Made by a program: the position numbers and the translations under genes. A DNA stretch of 7,745 nucleotides, taken from NCBI GenBank assembly GCA_900772705.1, contig CAAGRQ010000018.1, forward strand, positions 1 through 7,745. Reading direction: 5' to 3'. The notes under the pieces are model-generated. The model was not told the DNA's origin. It saw nothing but the letters and a program-made list of their open reading frames with translations, and did not search any database. The stretch comes from Clostridia bacterium. GTDB taxonomy: Bacteria; Bacillota; Clostridia; Oscillospirales; Acutalibacteraceae. This document shows, piece after piece, positions 5,976 through 7,745 of this stretch (within the stretch, counting starts at the first letter, position 1; the number at the start of each line of letters is the position of its first letter).

Positions 5976-7712
5976 ATGGCGAAAATCAAGGAAGAATATC
6001 AGCTTCCCGTATATCTTTTCCATAACGGAACTAATTATAAAGCATATAAGTTTTTCGGCAATCATAAGATTAATAAGGACAAGTTTGCGTTCAGAGTCTG
6101 GGCTCCCAATGCAACGGCTGTTTCGGTTGTCGGCGACTTTAATTCGTGGGATAAGGACGCAAATAAATGTAAACTTGTCGCACCGGGAATTTGGGAGGCA
6201 ACAGTTAAAGGCGTAAATGTTTACGATTGCTATAAGTATGCCGTTACTTCGCCGACCGGCGTTGTCCATCTAAAAGCCGACCCGTATGCCGTTCATCAGG
6301 AAACGAGACCCGGAACCGGCTCAAAGGTTTATGAACTTCATAATTACTCCTGGCGTGATGAGGCTTGGCAGGAAAAGAAAGCAAATCAAAATATTTTGGC
6401 TCAGCCGATTAATATTTACGAGGTACATTTCGGTTCGTGGAAAAGACACGATGACGGTAATTTTCTTACATACCGAGAAATGGCAGAGCAACTTGTGCCT
6501 TATGTTAAGGATATGGGATACACTCATATCGAGATGCTTCCTATTATGGAATATCCTTATGACGGCTCATGGGGATACCAGGTTACCGGATATTTTGCCG
6601 CAACCTCACGCTACGGACTGCCCGAGGATTTGATGTATTTTGTTGATTGCTGTCATAAGGCAGGCATAGGCGTTATACTCGACTGGGTTCCCGCTCATTT
6701 CCCAAAGGACGCTTTCGGTCTTTATGAATTCGACGGCACCTGCTGTTACGAGTACAGCGATATGAAAAAAGGCGAACATAAGGAGTGGGGAACGAGAGTA
6801 TTCGATTATTCCAAAAATGAGGTTAAATCGTTTCTTATTTCTTCTGCAGAGTATTGGATTGACGAGTTCCATTTTGACGGAATTCGTGTGGACGCCGTTG
6901 CTTCCATGCTTTATCTTGATTATTGCAGAAAGGACGGCGAGTGGACTCCTAATAAGAACGGCGGCAGAGAAAATCTTGAGGCTGTTGAGTTTTTTAAGCA
7001 ACTTAATTCTACCATTCTTTCAAATCATCCCGGCAGTATGATGATTGCCGAGGAAAGCACCGCTTGGCCTATGATTACCATGCCGCCCGATCAGGGAGGC
7101 TTAGGCTTTAACTTTAAGTGGAATATGGGTTGGATGAACGATATGCTTCGTTACACATCTATGGACCCACTTTTTAGAAAGGGCAATCACAGCTGTATTA
7201 CATTCAGCTTCTTCTATGCGTTTAGCGAAAACTTTATTTTGCCGATTTCGCACGATGAGGTCGTTCACGGAAAAGCAAGTCTGCTTAATAAAATGCCGGG
7301 CGAATATGATATGAAATTCGACGGAATGAGGCTGTTTCTTGCATATATGATGGCTCACCCGGGAAAGAAACTTCTTTTTATGGGCAGTGAGTTCGGTCAG
7401 TTTATCGAGTGGAATTATAAGCAGGGACTTGATTGGCTCTTGCTTGATTACGATAAGCACAGACAACTTCAGGGCTTTACCCGTGAACTTAATGAATTCT
7501 ACAAGACACACAGCGAATTGTGGAAAATCGACTACAGCTGGGAGGGCTTTCAGTGGATTTCGTCCGAGGATAACTGCAACAGCGTAATTGCTTTCAGAAG
7601 AATTAACTCAAAGGGCGAAGAGATAATCGCAGCGCTACACAGGAACAGCAACCATCGAGTCGCAGTTGACCAACTGGTTGAAGTTGCACTATACCATGCG
7701 CTTTACCCGTGA
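5976..7712 (+). CDS. glgB: 1,4-alpha-glucan (glycogen) branching enzyme, 3' end replaced
   Basis: 578 codons of a GH13 branching enzyme, which cuts alpha-1,4 glucan chains and rejoins them through alpha-1,6 links in glycogen. Seen: an N-terminal CBM48-like beta domain (about 38-115, FRVWAPNATAVSVVGDFNSW); INIYEVHFGSWKR (145-157); then a (beta/alpha)8 barrel with DWVPAHF (236-242), nucleophile Asp306 in DGIRVDAVASMLY, acid/base Glu359 in MIAEEST, and the third carboxylate Asp427 in ISHDEV. The C-terminal beta domain begins (FQWISSEDNCNSVIAF) and family similarity ends at GEEIIA, residue 552 (7631). The next 26 codons to TGA (7710-7712) resemble nothing in GlgB, where roughly 75-85 more residues of the domain are expected. 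The catalytic core is complete, but the product as written would have a truncated C-terminal domain. No glgC/glgA neighbour is visible. Confidence 0.93.
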   Translation: MAKIKEEYQLPVYLFHNGTNYKAYKFFGNHKINKDKFAFRVWAPNATAVSVVGDFNSWDKDANKCKLVAPGIWEATVKGVNVYDCYKYAVTSPTGVVHLKADPYAVHQETRPGTGSKVYELHNYSWRDEAWQEKKANQNILAQPINIYEVHFGSWKRHDDGNFLTYREMAEQLVPYVKDMGYTHIEMLPIMEYPYDGSWGYQVTGYFAATSRYGLPEDLMYFVDCCHKAGIGVILDWVPAHFPKDAFGLYEFDGTCCYEYSDMKKGEHKEWGTRVFDYSKNEVKSFLISSAEYWIDEFHFDGIRVDAVASMLYLDYCRKDGEWTPNKNGGRENLEAVEFFKQLNSTILSNHPGSMMIAEESTAWPMITMPPDQGGLGFNFKWNMGWMNDMLRYTSMDPLFRKGNHSCITFSFFYAFSENFILPISHDEVVHGKASLLNKMPGEYDMKFDGMRLFLAYMMAHPGKKLLFMGSEFGQFIEWNYKQGLDWLLLDYDKHRQLQGFTRELNEFYKTHSELWKIDYSWEGFQWISSEDNCNSVIAFRRINSKGEEIIAALHRNSNHRVAVDQLVEVALYHALYP

Positions 7713-7745
7713 GGAAACTCAGAAACCTCAGAAGGGTGGCTGGTA
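7627..7745 (+). CDS. Unidentified open frame running off the window, different frame from glgB
   Basis: From about 7627 the +1 frame relative to glgB is open to the window end (39 codons) and reads like ordinary protein, with segments such as TGTATIESQLTNWLKLHY and TMRFTREETQKPQKGGW. The frame is closed by a TAA at 7624-7626, so the coding stretch appears to begin at the point where GlgB similarity ends. All three leucines use TTG, whereas glgB mostly uses CTT. No ribosome site or credible start is seen; an internal ATG stands at 7696. I do not recognise the family. It is best read as an internal piece of a different gene joined to glgB, either by a rearrangement or by assembly error. Confidence 0.4.

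Noticed and set aside
7632..7712. A simple frameshift in glgB as the cause of the lost C-terminus
   Set aside because: None of the three forward frames after 7631 gives the expected GlgB C-terminal domain sequence, so a one- or two-base error cannot restore it.
1..7745. CRISPR arrays, tRNA or rRNA genes, insertion sequences, phage attachment sites
   Set aside because: No regularly spaced repeats, no cloverleaf-like sequences and no transposase genes were seen on either strand.

Overview
The window is chromosomal housekeeping DNA from a low-to-moderate GC Gram-positive anaerobe. A gut-type Clostridia lineage (Ruminococcaceae/Oscillospiraceae-like) is the best guess. The reasons are the LL-diaminopimelate aminotransferase (DapL) route to meso-DAP, an ANTAR-type regulator, strong GGAGG-type ribosome binding sites, AT-rich intergenic DNA with sigma-A-like promoters, and Leu-CTT-rich codon use. 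The taxonomy is inferred from protein families, not proved. Both ends of the window cut through coding sequence, so it may be one whole assembly contig.

Layout: (i) 2-745 (+) is the 3' part of a HAD-IIB (Cof-type) phosphatase gene. (ii) 758-794 is a bidirectional rho-independent terminator between convergent genes. (iii) 5625-815 (-) is a five-gene, tightly spaced operon read right to left: ANTAR regulator, dapF, dapL, purC, purB. (iv) 5626-5975 is a 350-bp AT-rich divergent control region. It holds a promoter for each direction, a perfect 11-bp inverted repeat abutting the operon's -35 box, and an isolated extra half-site. (v) 5976 to about 7631 (+) is glgB, the glycogen branching enzyme, whose family similarity stops abruptly near 7627-7635. 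(vi) The last ~115 bases read as an unrelated open frame with different codon use.

How the genes work together: DapL makes LL-DAP directly from tetrahydrodipicolinate, and DapF epimerises it to meso-DAP for lysine and peptidoglycan. PurC and PurB are consecutive steps of de novo purine synthesis (CAIR to SAICAR to AICAR), and PurB also acts in the AMP branch. The operon thus joins two pairs of sequential enzymes from two pathways that both draw on aspartate. It is headed by a putative RNA-binding antitermination protein whose receiver domain appears to lack the phospho-acceptor site. The points most worth a second look are that regulator at the head of a dap/pur operon, the palindrome/half-site arrangement in the divergent region, and the broken 3' end of glgB, which is either a real rearrangement or a chimeric contig end.
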